This document shows positions 1-11,951 of a stretch of DNA of 64,000 nt, one piece after another; within the stretch, counting starts at the first letter, position 1, and each line of letters opens with the position of its first letter. The notes under the pieces were generated by a model, which made no database searches, was not told where the DNA came from, and saw only the letters and a list, made by a program, of their open reading frames with translations. Both the position numbers and the translations under genes were made by a program. This DNA is from Neovahlkampfia damariscottae (taxonomy: Eukaryota; Heterolobosea; Selenaionea; Neovahlkampfiida; Neovahlkampfiidae): assembly GCA_016618085.1 (NCBI GenBank), contig JABLTG010000010.1, positions 124,001-188,000 of the forward strand, written 5' to 3'.

Positions 1-620
1 GAACTATACGAAATGACATATAATTCACCTGGTGATCCAGTTTTAGCTAAAACTGTTCAAACTTTGTTACAAAATAACGGTGTTAAAGCTGAATTAGATA
101 AATACAGAGGATATGACCATGGTGCATGGACAATTTTAAAATCAATTTATCCAAAAGCCGATATTCCTGTTGTACAAGTGTCTTTAAGCAGTAAAGACGA
201 TGAAACAAATTTTAAGATTGGACAAGCTATCAAAAACTTAAAAAAAGAAGGAATTTTGATTGTTTGTTCAGGGGGTATTATTCATAACCTTGGAATGACA
301 TTTCAATATTTCCGTGTAAGAGATCCAAAACCTGAACCTTGGGCTATCAAATTTCAAAACACCATCAAAGATATTGTTCAAAAACCATACAAACAGATGG
401 TTGAGGATATCATGAATTGCAGAAAAATTGTGGATTATAAATTAGCTGTTCCTTCAAATGAACATTTCTTGGTAAGTTTATGAACATTTTTTTTAAGTAT
501 TTTTGTAAGCCTGTAATTGTTGCAATGGGATCAATTATTGATGAAGAATCAAAAGGAAAAGTTCTATTTGATGATATGGAATACGGAATTTTGAGTATGG
601 AAGTATTTCTTTTTGAATAA
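1..620 (+). CDS. 4,5-DOPA dioxygenase-like extradiol ring-cleavage enzyme (LigB/DODA), 5' partial
   Basis: The reading frame is already open at base 1 (Glu-Leu-Tyr-Glu before the first Met), so the start lies outside the window. The C-terminal two thirds of a DODA/LigB class III extradiol dioxygenase is visible: RGYDHGAW, CSGGIIHNL and PSNEHFLP, whose histidines bind the catalytic metal in this family. A 38-nt GT-AG intron at 472-509 splits the last motif in phase 0, and splicing gives NEHFLPVIVAMGS, which is the expected family sequence. The stop is TAA at 618-620. Family members open catechol rings with O2 and are single-domain cytosolic enzymes; the actual substrate here is unknown. The neighbour on the other strand ends 137 bp away. 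Confidence 0.85.
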
Positions 621-756
621 GAAGTGTGTTCAATAAATATTAAAAAAATGTGTGTTCAATTTCTTTCTTGTCTAGCTAATTACCCAATCGGATTTTTTCA
701 TTCAATTGGCAATTTGTCTTCTCAAAGAAAGAAGTCAAAATGATTTCACATAAAAT

Positions 757-2971
757 TTATTTTAATACCATTTTTTTCAATTCTTCAATTTGGAATTTCA
801 TGCTTTCTAATTCAAATTTTGTCATTTTCAATTCTTTTTTCGTTTCTTTCAATTCATTTTCTAACATCACTACTCTTGAACTTTCATCTTTTTTCATATC
901 AGAAAACATTTGACAAATAGTAATAGAATTGAAATATTTTTGAGCTGCATTTAATAAATTTCCTTCAATGGAATAATTTCGACAAAATTGAATAATTTTT
1001 CCAGCATTTTCTTGATTCACATTTTTGACTAAACAATGAACAACTTGATTTTTCAAATAATTGAATAAAATTTGATCAGAAAATTCATAGACGTTCATTA
1101 AATCTTCCAAGGCTTCATTTTGTAAATTGGCTTTTTTTGAATAAATGAAATTCAAAATGATTTTTAAATATCTCAAACTTGAATAATTTCCTTCCATTTT
1201 TATGATTTTTTTCGAGTTTTTGTTGAACTTGAATAACGAATCAAAATAGGAGATGGTTGACAAATAACCACAATGTGCTGAAATCTCTTCATTGGTTTTT
1301 GGATCGATGAATGTAACATCGGTTAATTCTTGTCTATCAAATAAATGAAACATATGAAGGCGTAATTCTCTGCGGCATGCATTTTTGGACCATGGTTTAG
1401 ATTGAATAAATTTTGGAATTGATCTTTTCATTTTCATTTTACAATCATAATCTTCAATATAATCCATTAAACTCAATTGATTCTCTTTGAAAAAAAAATT
1501 AACACATAATTCCCATAATTGGTCTTTTTCCAGTTTTTAAAAGAACAATTGAAACTTACCGAAATTTGAACGAAATGCTGATTCTGTCAAAAAATAAATG
1601 GTTTGAAAATCAATTTGGAAATTTGAATAACAAAAATCTTCGAGATTTTTAATTTTAAATTTAATAGAAATTTCCAACAATTTCACCAAGATGGAATTGT
1701 CAAATTTTTTGATGTCAAAAAAATATAAAAATTCAACGAATTTTTCAATCAAATCAGAACTATAATTCAAAATTTTGACATTTTTTAACAAAGGATTTTT
1801 GGAAAGCAAATAATCATGAACACCAAATTTTTGACCTTCTTTTGAATAAATACATTCATTGAAATAATTGAAATTTAAACAAGTTCCAATATTTGAATAA
1901 TCTGAAACATCCCAAATTTTGATTGTTTTGTCTTCTGAACACGATGCTAAATATTCATTTTCTAAAAGTGTTAAATCATAGATATCTCCTTTATGAACAG
2001 ATAATGTTTCCAAACATTTTTCTTTTTCAATATCCCAAATTTTAATTAATTTATCATCTGATGCTGAAACTAAACTTCCATCACCCAATAAGATCAAACT
2101 TCGGATTTTTCCACTATGTCCTTTGAGTGTTCGAAGACATTCACCAGTTTCAATATTCCAGACTTTTATTGTTTTATCGAAACTACCTGTTGCTATGGTT
2201 GTCTTATTTACGAAAATTAAACAGTAAATCAAGCTGATATGTCCTTTTAAAGTTTGAATACATTTTCCGCTGTCTGTGTTCCAAATTTTGATTGTTTGGT
2301 CAATGTTAATACTTGATATTAAATTTTCATTAAAGTTAAATAAATGATTTGAATTTGTTGAAATTACTTGAATAGCTTCACCTTTAATTGGATTCCAAAT
2401 TCTGTGAAAAATTAAACAAAAATTGAAGGCAACCTTATCGTTGAATCCCAACTACAACTGACAATATTTCCATTTTCAAGAACAATTAGACTAATGACCC
2501 AACCTTTTGTTGAAAAAATTAAATAATAAAGAAAAAAAACTTGTGTGTCCAATTAACGTCATTAATGAACTTCCAGAGCAAGAATCCCAAATTTTTATCG
2601 TTTTATCATCACTTCCACTCACTATTAATTCTTTATCGATGACCGCTAAACAATTAACATTTCCGTAGTGCCCTTGAAAAACTTGAACAGCTTCTTTTTT
2701 ATGAATATCCCATAATCTCACAGTACAATCTTTACTTGCACTTGCCACATGTGAGCTGGAAACTAAAACCAACGAAGTAATGGAATCCTTTTTGAAAGGT
2801 TTTAATTTTTTTTTTTTTTCTTACTGAATGTCCTGATAATATTGATGTACATTTCTTGTCGAAAACATTCCAAATCTTTATATGATTATCACTTCCATAA
2901 CCCGCTAAAGAGCCATCTGGAAGAGAAAGTAGTCTCTTGGTACTTTCAGAAAAACTGTCATGTTCAATCAT
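757..2971 (-). CDS. WD40-repeat protein with two BTB/POZ domains
   Basis: Five exons join in frame. About eight WD40 repeats come first, with typical endings such as DDKTIKIWD, DCTVRLWDI and DKTIKVWN, enough for one propeller. Two BTB/POZ-like domains follow: one after a short linker (about VHDYLLSKNPLL) and a second around DVTFIDPKTNEEISAHC, and then a charged coiled-coil tail. Introns are 31-75 nt; one is at 1485-1559 and one has a weak GTTTTT donor. Splicing restores WD repeats that the raw frames break, for example DSTIR|IWNPI. The ATG at 2971 is the first in-frame Met, leaving a slightly short first repeat; an extra 5' exon cannot be excluded. BTB proteins often serve as cullin-3 adaptors, so a substrate-receptor role is plausible but inferred. 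Confidence 0.8.
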
Positions 2972-3118
2972 GGTTTTGGAATTGAATGAAGTTGATACGT
3001 CCAAATTTGTTGGAATTTAAAACAAAATGAGTCTCAATAAAAACAAAAAATGCATCAAATGGTATTCTTCCTTTTTGAAAAAAAAATTGAACTCAACAAT
3101 AGATAAAAATCAAAAATA

Positions 3119-3203
3119 TAGCAGCGACGGGGTTCGAACCCGCGCCCACATACTGTGGAAACGATCTTAAGTCGTACGCCTTGGACCGCTCGGCCACACT
3201 GCT
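3119..3203 (-). tRNA. trnL-UAA: tRNA-Leu(UAA), copy 1
   Basis: An 85-nt class II tRNA with a long variable arm and no intron. The acceptor stem AGCAGTG pairs with CGCTGCT and the discriminator base is A. The anticodon loop CTTAAGA gives anticodon UAA. The A box is TGGCCGAGCGG and the B box GGTTCGAACCC. The 3' flank contains a T5 run that can end pol III transcription. The body is identical to the copy at 35456-35540 on the other strand. Confidence 0.95.
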
Positions 3204-3297
3204 TTGATACCCATTTCTGATATTTAGAATATTTCAACAAAAAATTTCGAAGTTAGGTGTATACCAAAAAAACAATTTCCACCAATGGAACAGCATC

Positions 3298-4299
3298 ATG
3301 AGTTTTTCTTCACAAATTTACAACGTCAACATTTTAGATGATATTGATGACTTCAAAAAGAAAAACAGAACAAAAATACCATTTATTGTTCCAAATGAAT
3401 TATTTCTGGAAATTTTCAAATTTATTCCTTCAACAGAAATAGAAACACTTTTGAGAATCACTTAAATCAATACTGAAACAAGAATTTTTTTGTCTCAAGA
3501 TGATATTTGGAAACCAATTTTATTTGACTCTTTTCCAACTTCAAAATGTTGTATCACCAAATTCTTTAGAGTTGTTTTCTTTCAAGCAGCTTTTCAGACA
3601 TTGAAACAACCCAAAAATTTGAAACTCAAAGAGATGAAATTGGTTGCTATGGGAGGTTGTGATTCTGGTAAATCCACTTTGGTGATTAAATACACCATGA
3701 ATCAACTTATTGATGAATATGTAATGTTTCAAAAAATTGACATTTTTAGGAACCCACAGTTGAAGACTCACACAGAAAGCAAGTCGAAGTTGATGGAAAT
3801 CAATATATTTTGGATATTTTAGACACTACTGGTCTTGAAGAATGTTCAGATATTCGTGAAGTAATTTCTTGGTCAATTAAATTCTCCATGGATGTATATA
3901 AATAGAATGGATTTTTCCTTGATGTGTTTCAGTTTATCTTCACAAATTTCTTTTAAAACTGCGATTGGATATATTGAGTATATTAAAATTTGTCTTCAAA
4001 TTGAAGATGGAATAATACCTACAATACTAGTTGGAACAAAGTCAGACTTGATTGACGATATCATTGTGAAAGATAGTGAAATTACAGAAGTTACTAAAAA
4101 ATACAGAATTCCTTACATTTCAACAAGTAGTGTGGACGATATCAATGTCAAAGAATGTTTTGAACTGGTAATTAATACTTGGAATCAATCCACGTTTATG
4201 GATATCGTAACTGAAGATTTTATTAAAAGATTGGAAAATGGGGAATTTAGAATATCATCAAAAAAACAAAATCAAAACAAAAATTGTCAGATGATGTAA
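3298..4299 (+). pseudogene. Decayed F-box / Ras-like small GTPase fusion
   Basis: From the ATG at 3298 an F-box-like segment (VPNELFLEIFKFIPS, later DDIWKPI) leads into a Ras-type GTPase domain: P-loop GGCDSGKST, switch II DTTGLEE, GTKSDL for the NKxD motif, and a late ISTSS. One 30-nt intron near 3721-3750 is consistent with splicing. The gene is broken in at least two places: a TAA (3463-3465) inside the F-box, and a change of frame near 3890 just after switch II. I found no GT-AG intron that removes either one without also removing conserved residues. I therefore call a recent pseudogene; homology is still clear. Assembly error is the alternative. An F-box joined to a Ras domain is an uncommon architecture. 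Confidence 0.65.
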
Positions 4300-4455
4300 A
4301 ATGAAAAAAATAAACCATATTCATTAGTCAATTGTTTTAGAGGTCCTATCCTAGTCGGTGGAAAATTGATTTTCTCAATTTTTTTCATGGAACAAATCAC
4401 AATCCAAAAATATTAAAATGACGAATTTATCAGAAATTCAAATGGTATTAAATGT

Positions 4456-7274
4456 TTATTGTGAATAATATGAATCAATTAATAATGGAAATACATTATT
4501 TGCAAAAGTAACGACAATTGTTACAAGTGTTGCTTTCCCAAGGATTGATCCAAATGTTAATTCAATAACACCAGCAAGTTTAAAAGAAAACAATTTTGTT
4601 TTTGTGAAACTTTCAAACCTTCTCAATTGTTCAATTGTTTTTGTTTGTTGTGTCAAATTTTCATGAAGTTCAATTTGGTCTCTCATTTTTTCAATAGATT
4701 GTTGAATTGTTGTTGAATATTTAAAAGAAAAAATAAATGTGATAAAAGCATAACTCATCATTAAGAAAACAGAAATACCTCCAAATGCAGCGATATACAC
4801 TAAAATTTTAAGTTTAATAGAAATAATTACAATATCGTCCAATTGGATCAAATGCAAATCGAGTGGAAAAACCAAACAATTGAAATATAACTCCAAGTGC
4901 AGCAGATCCCAAACATACAAAACATGTTGGTGTTAAAAAAATATTTGCTAAATTTTGTTGATAAATCAGTAAATGTTGAAATTTGAATAACTTTGCTGTA
5001 TGTGAAATAAAATGAAATTTATGAGTCATAATATCTTTATCCATTTGAGCAAAGAAAGCTGAAATAATTTGAAATAAATGAATTTGATGCAATGTTGTAA
5101 TGAGAACTGAATAGAATGATCCAACTGTGATCAAATTCCAATATAAAACAGATGATAGTTTTCTTGCAACAACTGAAGCAGGAATATTACTTAAACCTTT
5201 ACCATAATTATCAGAGAGATTGAAAATAGTAGTTCCAATGATAATACAAGTGACAATGAGAAAAGTAAGTCCAACAATTAAAAAATTTTGAAATACTGTT
5301 CGTTTCTTCAAAATAATTCCAGTAGTAAAAGTGCAAAAGATAATCAAAAAGCAATAACAAATCGATGGTGTAATTGGAACCAAATTATATTCAATTGTTG
5401 ACGCAATCACTTCAATTGTTGCCATACCATCATAGGTAAACTTTGGTGAAGTTGAATTGATTAAAATAAAGATGATAGAAGCAACAACAAGTAAAGCAAA
5501 AATCAACACATTATGAAAGAGTCTCCATAATTTTGGAACTGATTTTGGATAAGCTATACCAATCTAAACAATAATGTTAATAAAAAAATGGATACAGTTG
5601 AAAAAAGCCATCCCAATGTATTTGATAAGAATCCTGTGTCATAATATGCATCTTGTTCTTGTTGTCTCAATCTAAAACTATCAAATGATGATTTCAAATA
5701 TGATTTTTTCTTTGTAATTGCAACATCATTATTATTTGTTTCTTCTGTTGATTCTTGTTCTTCTTCTGGCATATAATCATCATTGTCTTCAATTTCATTA
5801 TTCAATTTTTCAACCATTTCACGTTGTTTTATTTCTTTCTGCATCTGTAATTCTTCATCTAATTCTTCTTCCTCTTCAATGAATAATGATTGTATCTTTG
5901 ATTCAGTTTCTTTGGAAGGTTCTTTAGTTTGTTCTTTAACTTCTTCTGTTGGACTATTATTTTCTTCTGGAGTTGTTTCCAAAACTTCTTCCGATTTTAC
6001 ATGTTTCACATCAACTTCAACTTCCACATTTTCTTTTGTACTATGTTCTTTCATTTCATTTACTTTTTCTGTATCATCCTCATCTTTACTTCCTTTTTCA
6101 TAAGCAGCCTTTCCAAAACCAATAAATCTGAAAAATAATATAAACAATCCAAGAAGTAATCCATCAAGAATAATCAAACCAACGATAGATATTGAAATAG
6201 ATTGTAAAGTCAATAATATTACATCATTTGTTGTTCTTGAAAAGTGCATTGGTGGAAGCTCAAAGAATGTATCTTGATAATTATCATTTTCCCAATTACT
6301 AGAGTATAATAACTTACATTTCCAATCTGTGCATTTATTTGAAATAAAAGCTGAATCTGAAAATTGAAAAACTGAATAATCATCACCATATAATACACTT
6401 CCTTGAGCCGAAACATTGTTGTTTTCAAAATATGAATTTTCAACAAATAATGAAGTTAAACCATATGAAGGAGATGATAAATAAAAACAACCACCAAATT
6501 TTGCGATGTTGTTTCTGAAAATAGAATTTGTAACTTTGATATTTTTCGCTTTTTCAATGTAGATTGTTCCTCTTCCGGTGACCAATGAATCATCTGCATT
6601 GAAGAATGGTGTATTTGATGCCATAAAGGTGTTATTAAATCTAAACACAGATAATTTGTTTCTATGAAATGATCTTTGAAGTGTAGTATCTTGTCTAATT
6701 GCAATATTATTTTGAACTGTCAATTTATCCAAAATAATGTCATCAGAAAAAATAATTGCCATTGCACTTCCAAGTTTGGCTTCATTAGATTCAAGTACCA
6801 TATCACTGAGTGTTATATTAGAGCTGGATTTAACTTTTATCTGTAAATAAAATAAATCAAAAAAAAAAAAATCCGAACCAAACTACCAAAGCTTGTCATT
6901 CTAACAATACCATGTGAAGTGAATCCTGATATTGTGATATATTTTGAATGTTCTACATTGAAAATATTTCTTTCGTCAATGGTTTGTGAAGAACTAAGTT
7001 TATAGAGAGTTGTTTTTGATGCTCCAGAAATACTGGTTATTTTGACGTTTGTCATGTTTTTTATCATAACCTCTGTATCAATATAAGTTCCTTCTTCAAC
7101 CAAAATATTTAAGTCTGAATTCGAAAATTGTACAGCTTTGGTGAAAGTCTTGTATGCCTGAATGAGACTTGTTCCAGTATTTGAATCACTTCCTTTAGTT
7201 GATACGTACAAATCAACGCTGTGACATTTAAAAATAAAAAAGATTAAAAAGAGACTGATCACTGCGTTTCTCAT
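4456..7274 (-). CDS. Secreted/membrane right-handed beta-helix protein with C-terminal membrane segments
   Basis: Four exons. The ATG at 7274 starts a signal peptide (MRNAVISLFLIFFIFKCHS), followed by the DUF1565-like opening VDLYVSTKGSDSNTGTS and repeated NxxF/NSxF turns of a pectin-lyase-type parallel beta-helix, such as NSIFRNNIAKFGGCFYL. A transmembrane helix (about LLTLQSISISIVGLIILDGL), a long acidic Glu-rich cytoplasmic stretch and then several more hydrophobic helices follow. Introns at the three junctions are about 31-50 nt and rejoin the frame exactly, for example FGSL|IKVKSS and DPIGRY|LYIAAF. The single-exon gene at 57733-58716 is a shorter relative without the membrane part. No catalytic residues of pectinases are evident; an adhesion or surface role is inference. 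CCAAT lies at 7304-7308. Confidence 0.75.
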
Positions 7275-7695
7275 GTTTATATCTTTTCTTCTAAATGGTT
7301 CGTCCAATAGAAATGAGACGAAAAATAAAAATAAATTTTTTCATTTTACAGCATTTTTTAGAATTTTAAATTTCTTGTACAAAAAGAAAGGGGAATAGAG
7401 TATCTAAGAATTTTTGATTTGATAAAGAAAAGAAGGAAGACACTTTGAAACCTTTCACTATGCTTTTCAGAAAAAGATGATTTAAATTTGAAAAAAATTT
7501 TGAAAAACAATTATGGGTATAAATTTTCCGGAATTGAACCAAAGAAATCCTTTATTCAGTGATTTTTGAATTTCACCAAATTTTTCTCATTTCATTTGCT
7601 CAATTTCTAAATCTTTTTGTTTTATTTTCATTGTTAACTCATTGTTTTTCCATGCAAAAGTGCAACTCACCAATGAAATGAGAAAAAAAAAAACT
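7275..7695. other. Intergenic stretch between two minus-strand genes
   Basis: A+T-rich sequence with no convincing coding frame. The part next to 7274 contains a CCAAT box at 7304-7308 that fits the promoter pattern of the window. The rest shows nothing recognisable. Confidence 0.6.
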
Positions 7696-8902
7696 TTAAT
7701 TGCATCTAATCAGATATTGAGTTGAAGCGAAGTACACTTCCACAATTTCATGTCTTGAACACAATTTTTGAAGACTTTTTTGAAATCTAATGAAAACTTC
7801 CGATTCCTCTTCATCATCATAAAAACTATCTAAATCAGGAGCTGATCTATAGTTCCATTTTCCCATTTGAGAAACCATTGATCATTAGGACCCAAAGAAG
7901 CAAATTTCAATTTTGAAAGTTTTGGATTTCTTGAATATATCTTATTTTTCAACTTGTTCGGAATACAACAAGATGAAATAGTTCCACATTTGCATTTTAT
8001 CAAATAGGAATCCATATCTTTACCAACAGTCACAAAATCGACACTTCCATAGTTTTGAATTGTATTTCCGAAATTATCACCACAATTTCCTGACCATCTT
8101 GCATATCCATCCGCAAATTCAACATAAAATCTATCACCTGATCCAAGAGCCACATACACTGGCAATGGTAATGATTTTTGTCTTCCAATCAGAATATTAT
8201 GAAGTTTCTTTGGTATTCCTATGCCCCAATAACCACTTCTTGTGATACCTATAAACCCATCATCACCTAAAGCACAGGAAAAGGTGCTATTACCTAAATT
8301 ATCACCAACAAAATTTGAATTCCGAATCCAAAAAGTGTATAAATTCGGACCTTTATATTTCAATTCTTCCAAGCGAAGTCGTTCCAATTCTTGAAGTCTT
8401 TGTTGTTCTAAAATTCTTTGACGTTTTTTTTCAATTGCTTTTTGTCTTTCTTCTTCCAGTTTTCTGAGTCTTTGTTGTTCTAAAAGTAACTCACGTAATC
8501 TTTGTTGTTCCAAAAGTCTTTCTTTTGCTTCTATTTCAATTCTACATTTTGTTTTGTGTTGTTCTAATTCACATAATGGTACAATTGTATTACATCCTTT
8601 TGTCTTGTTTGAACAAAACACTTTTTTAATTCTGAAATGCATTCGTCAGCCAGTGAGCAAGGTTTTAAAAGATTTATGTTAATGCTACCTCTAAAAATAG
8701 GACAATTTGAGTTCTGAATCAGCCATTGATTTATACAAGAGAAACAAAAGCGATGATGAGTGGTGTTACAAGGATGTTCATTGCATTTTTTATATGGTTC
8801 TTGGCAAATGGAACAGATGAATAGTGGATTAATATATTCTTCATTCACAAATTCTATAGATGTAGTTTGTGTAGAAGGTGAGTCCTTTAGGACTATTGTC
8901 AC
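7696..8902 (-). pseudogene. Decayed RING / TRAF-type zinc-finger protein with coiled coil
   Basis: A RING finger (CSICQEP, then FCFSCINQWL) is followed by LADECISELK, a TRAF-type zinc finger (VFCSNKTKGCNTIVPLC), a coiled coil rich in EQQRLRELL-type heptads, and a C-terminal repeat of sheet-like segments ending in GDRFYVEFADGYARWSG. Several faults coincide. No ATG opens the frame (it begins at GTG after an in-frame stop). The last RING cysteine is replaced (CPIF instead of CPIC). The frame changes at an A6 run near 8620 between RING and TRAF finger, and again near 7845. A GT-AG intron cannot explain the first shift without deleting family-conserved residues. Probably a former E3 ligase or adaptor gene; indel errors in the sequence are the alternative for the two shifts. 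Confidence 0.6.
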
Positions 8903-9287
8903 ACTTTAGACGTATTCTGTGTACATTTCGGTTGAAATAATCAATAAAACATCAGTATTCAAACAGAATTGAAAAAAAATCGAAATAGTGTAGTTTTCCG
9001 GAGAGTAAATAAACAATAACAAAAGATACTAATTTGACAAATATATTTATTTCTTTATGTCACAAAGTTTTCAGACAAACAACTGACATACTTTCAAGCT
9101 CCAAATCAAGCCGAGTTAATCCACCAACAATTCTTCAACTCGCTTAAATCTCTTGAGTAATTGCTTATCTTGAACCTATAAACTAAAAACATCAAATTAG
9201 TCCAAAAAAACAATGATGTCTACAGTACAGAATTGACCAATTGTAACTATTTTTTGAACCCAATTTTTCTGTTATCCATCTTGTTTG
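8903..9287. other. Intergenic region with CCAAT boxes; possible short minus-strand exon
   Basis: Two CCAAT motifs (9238-9242 and 9260-9264) precede the phosphatase ATG at 9288. On the minus strand a short open stretch ending about 9118 encodes VQDKQLLKRFKRVEELLVD after a TAG that could be a splice acceptor. I found no ATG exon to join it to, so I do not call a gene. Confidence 0.4.
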
Positions 9288-9946
9288 ATGAATGTAAAGA
9301 AGCTGTATGGTGTACCTCAAGCTACAGTATTACTTCCGCATCTAATTCTTGGCTCAAAATATGATTTACTTGAAGAAGGTTTCATAGAAAAACATAACAT
9401 CAAATATATTTTGTGTGTTGCAAACGAATGTAAACATGACAACATAAAAATACCTAAAAGTATAGAACAAATACACATTAAAATTGATGACACAAAAAGA
9501 GAATTAGAAACAGAAAATATGATCAATTTCCAAAAATGTGTGGATTTCATTGAAAAAACTCGACCAAAAGAGTCAAAAAAAGGCGAAATACTGGTATCTG
9601 AAACGTGCTTTGTTCATTGTATGAGAGGAAGAAGTCGCTCATCTTCTGTTGTCATGGCTTATTTGATGAAAAATTACAATTTAACTTTGAAAGAAGCTTA
9701 TTTGTTTGTAAAAGAAAGAAGACCATTTGTAGGTAGGTTTTTTGAATCAATTGAATAAAAATAGGACCTCATGAAGATTTAAGACCTTTGATGATTTCAC
9801 TTGAAAAAATTTGGTTTGAAAAAAATACTCTTTCAGAAAATGAGTGGAATGATTTCCATGATTCATTTGCGAGGAAAAAAACAAAAATAGAACAAAAAAA
9901 GGAAGCATTGATTATCAAAGATGAAAAAGATTCCATCAATAAATAA
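9288..9946 (+). CDS. Dual-specificity protein phosphatase
   Basis: The dual-specificity phosphatase fold is recognisable from LPHLILGSKYDLLE at the start, a KIDDTKR segment and the CX5R active site HCMRGRSRSS, where Cys attacks phosphate and Arg binds it. The general-acid Asp is probably in IDDTKR. A GT-AG intron of about 32 nt near 9732-9763 joins RPFVG to PHEDLRPLM, adding a charged tail that ends in TAA at 9944-9946. The first ATG is at 9288, 24 bases after a CCAAT box. The enzyme would dephosphorylate phospho-Tyr/Ser/Thr proteins; no targeting domain reveals the substrate. The protein is close to the minimal size of atypical DUSPs. Confidence 0.88.
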
Positions 9947-10200
9947 TTTCCAAAAATATCATTTGACAGCAGCACTTATTGTCTTCATGAGGGGCCGATC
10001 GCTATTATGTGTGTAAATCTGAAAACTGAGCTAATAATCATCTAACCTAAAAAAGTTGGTTTCTCAGATCTAAAGAAGAAAATTTCCAACAAAAATATCA
10101 TTATGGTTTTTTTTATCAATTTTTTTTTAATTTTTCCCCACTCCAATCAACACCTTTGGATTTTTTGAAAAAAAAGTGGACGATGTACTAGAGTAATAAA

Positions 10201-11900
10201 CTAAGTACAATTGAACAGACTTTTTATTGGGCGAACTACAATGGTTCTGATTGGTTTAAATAAACAAGTATTAAGTTTAACTAGTTTCAATCCACCATGT
10301 TTGGTATGAATAACTTTGTTTAACCATTTGGCTTGGTGGGATTTCTTAAATTTTAAAGTTTCAATATTGACTTTTGTTGTAGATCCATCTTCTCTAGCTA
10401 TTATTACTCCTCTATCAGTCATTTTTGATAGTTTCTTTGGTTTCCATCCATTTGGTTATGAGTTCTTCAAAATTAACTGGAGTTCCTTCTAATGTGATTT
10501 CTCTTACGTCAGCGTATTGAAAATTGTTGTAATAATTCTATTGTCCAATTATTTGAGCGATTACAGGTAACAATTTGATGAAACTATTTTGAGTGAAGGA
10601 AGTATCGTTCATCTCTACAAGCAGTTTTCTGGTTAAATCTTTTGTGCTTTGAACTTAACGTTCTACAAGTTTAAAAGGTTGATATTGCATAGTAGAGTGA
10701 TGTTTAATTGAATATTGTTCATTTAAATATTGTAGTGTATCATTGATAAACTCTTTACCCAAATCAAATCCAATAGAATGAGGATATCCATGTTCTTGAA
10801 ATATGTTTATCAAAGCAATAGCAACAGATTTTGCAGACTTATCAGGAATGTGTTGAAGGAATACATATCGACTGAAAACATTTAAAATCACTAATGGTTC
10901 AACTCGAGTTTGGTTCGATCTGTGAAGTCTAAGTCTGGACCCAGACCAAAATATTGTTGTCCAATCAACGAAAAAGTTTATTTATTCACACATTTCTGGA
11001 AAATTACCATCAAAACAGCAGCACAATGCTTGCAATTATAACTGTGATCTCTGCTATCTGGACATGTACACGAACAAGCAACTTTAAATTCTTTTTGATT
11101 CTACTGAAATTTCAATGTCTTGTTCATAATATGTTGCTTTATTTTCTTGAAATGAAACTTCTGAATGGATTTGAACATTGTTATCTATTAACTTTATTTT
11201 TCATTTGACTTCCATTTGCTAATCGAGTTCCTGAAAATGAATCATGTTTTTTATCTTTTAATTCAACAGGCACATTAACAAGCTTCTTTGTTTGTTCGAA
11301 ATTCAACTTTTTTTCTGATCAAGTCATAAAATTTTGGTCCGATTTCTTTTGTGACAATCCTAATATTTTTTGGTTAAATTAGAAATTTCTTCTAATACAT
11401 CTTGATATCCTTCCCCCTCGTTTAAACTTTGGGCTACTTTGTTGTTAGTAGGCCTGACAGTTAAATGTCCAATTTTCCGACGTTGAATTTTTTGGAACTG
11501 ATCTAATTTTGGAAAATTTTTGACTAATAAATTTACATGAGGATTGACCAGGGAGTTGTATTCAAAGTAAAAGTCAGAGAGAGAAAGTATATCCGGAAAA
11601 TGATTTTCAACGCCAGGCAAATGGACTATGTCCATTTTTCCTATAAATTCTGCAATGATATCATAAAATGTGTTGACAATAGCTCTTGATCAGAAGATTT
11701 ACGAAGTAGCTGAATGATTGCTCGATGATCTGTGAACAGGGTGAATTTCTTGTACAATAGAACATTTCTCAATTTCACTAAATCAAAACAAACACTTGTT
11801 AGTTCCATTTTTGTCGCTGAATGTGATCTTTCATGAGGTCGTAACCAATGTGATCCAAACAATATGTTCCTTTCTGATATCTCAGTTCTGCAGCTTGTGT
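10201..11900 (-). mobile_element. Ty3/gypsy-type LTR retroelement fossil
   Basis: On the minus strand, in the order expected of Ty3/gypsy polyproteins, are an RNase H segment (about 11862-11641, LFTDHRAI signature), a connector region (about 11635-11360) and an integrase-core segment (about 10891-10655, HPDKSAKSV-like and GFDLGKEF stretches), followed by a short remnant near 10422-10201. The gag, protease and most of the reverse transcriptase are not recognisable, and no terminal repeats were seen in the window. The element is clearly broken, with several breaks, and is a partial copy. Its coding similarity is still easy to see, so the insertion is probably not very ancient. Confidence 0.75.
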
Positions 11901-11951
11901 CTTAATTTTTGAAGTTCAAATCCCAACAAGAAAATCAAAAAAAATAAATTT

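Noticed and set aside
3463-3465. In-frame TAA in the F-box as evidence for a reassigned genetic code
   Set aside because: TAA ends many other genes at the expected family C-terminus (for example 620, 9946, 20120, 42551), so TAA is a normal stop; the gene has another break.
5783-6138. Long plus-strand frames with Ser/Cys- and Phe-rich translations
   Set aside because: They are antisense to the acidic region of the beta-helix membrane protein and have no homology or start context.
10954-11208. Plus-strand frame inside the retroelement region
   Set aside because: It is antisense to the fossil element and shows no family features.
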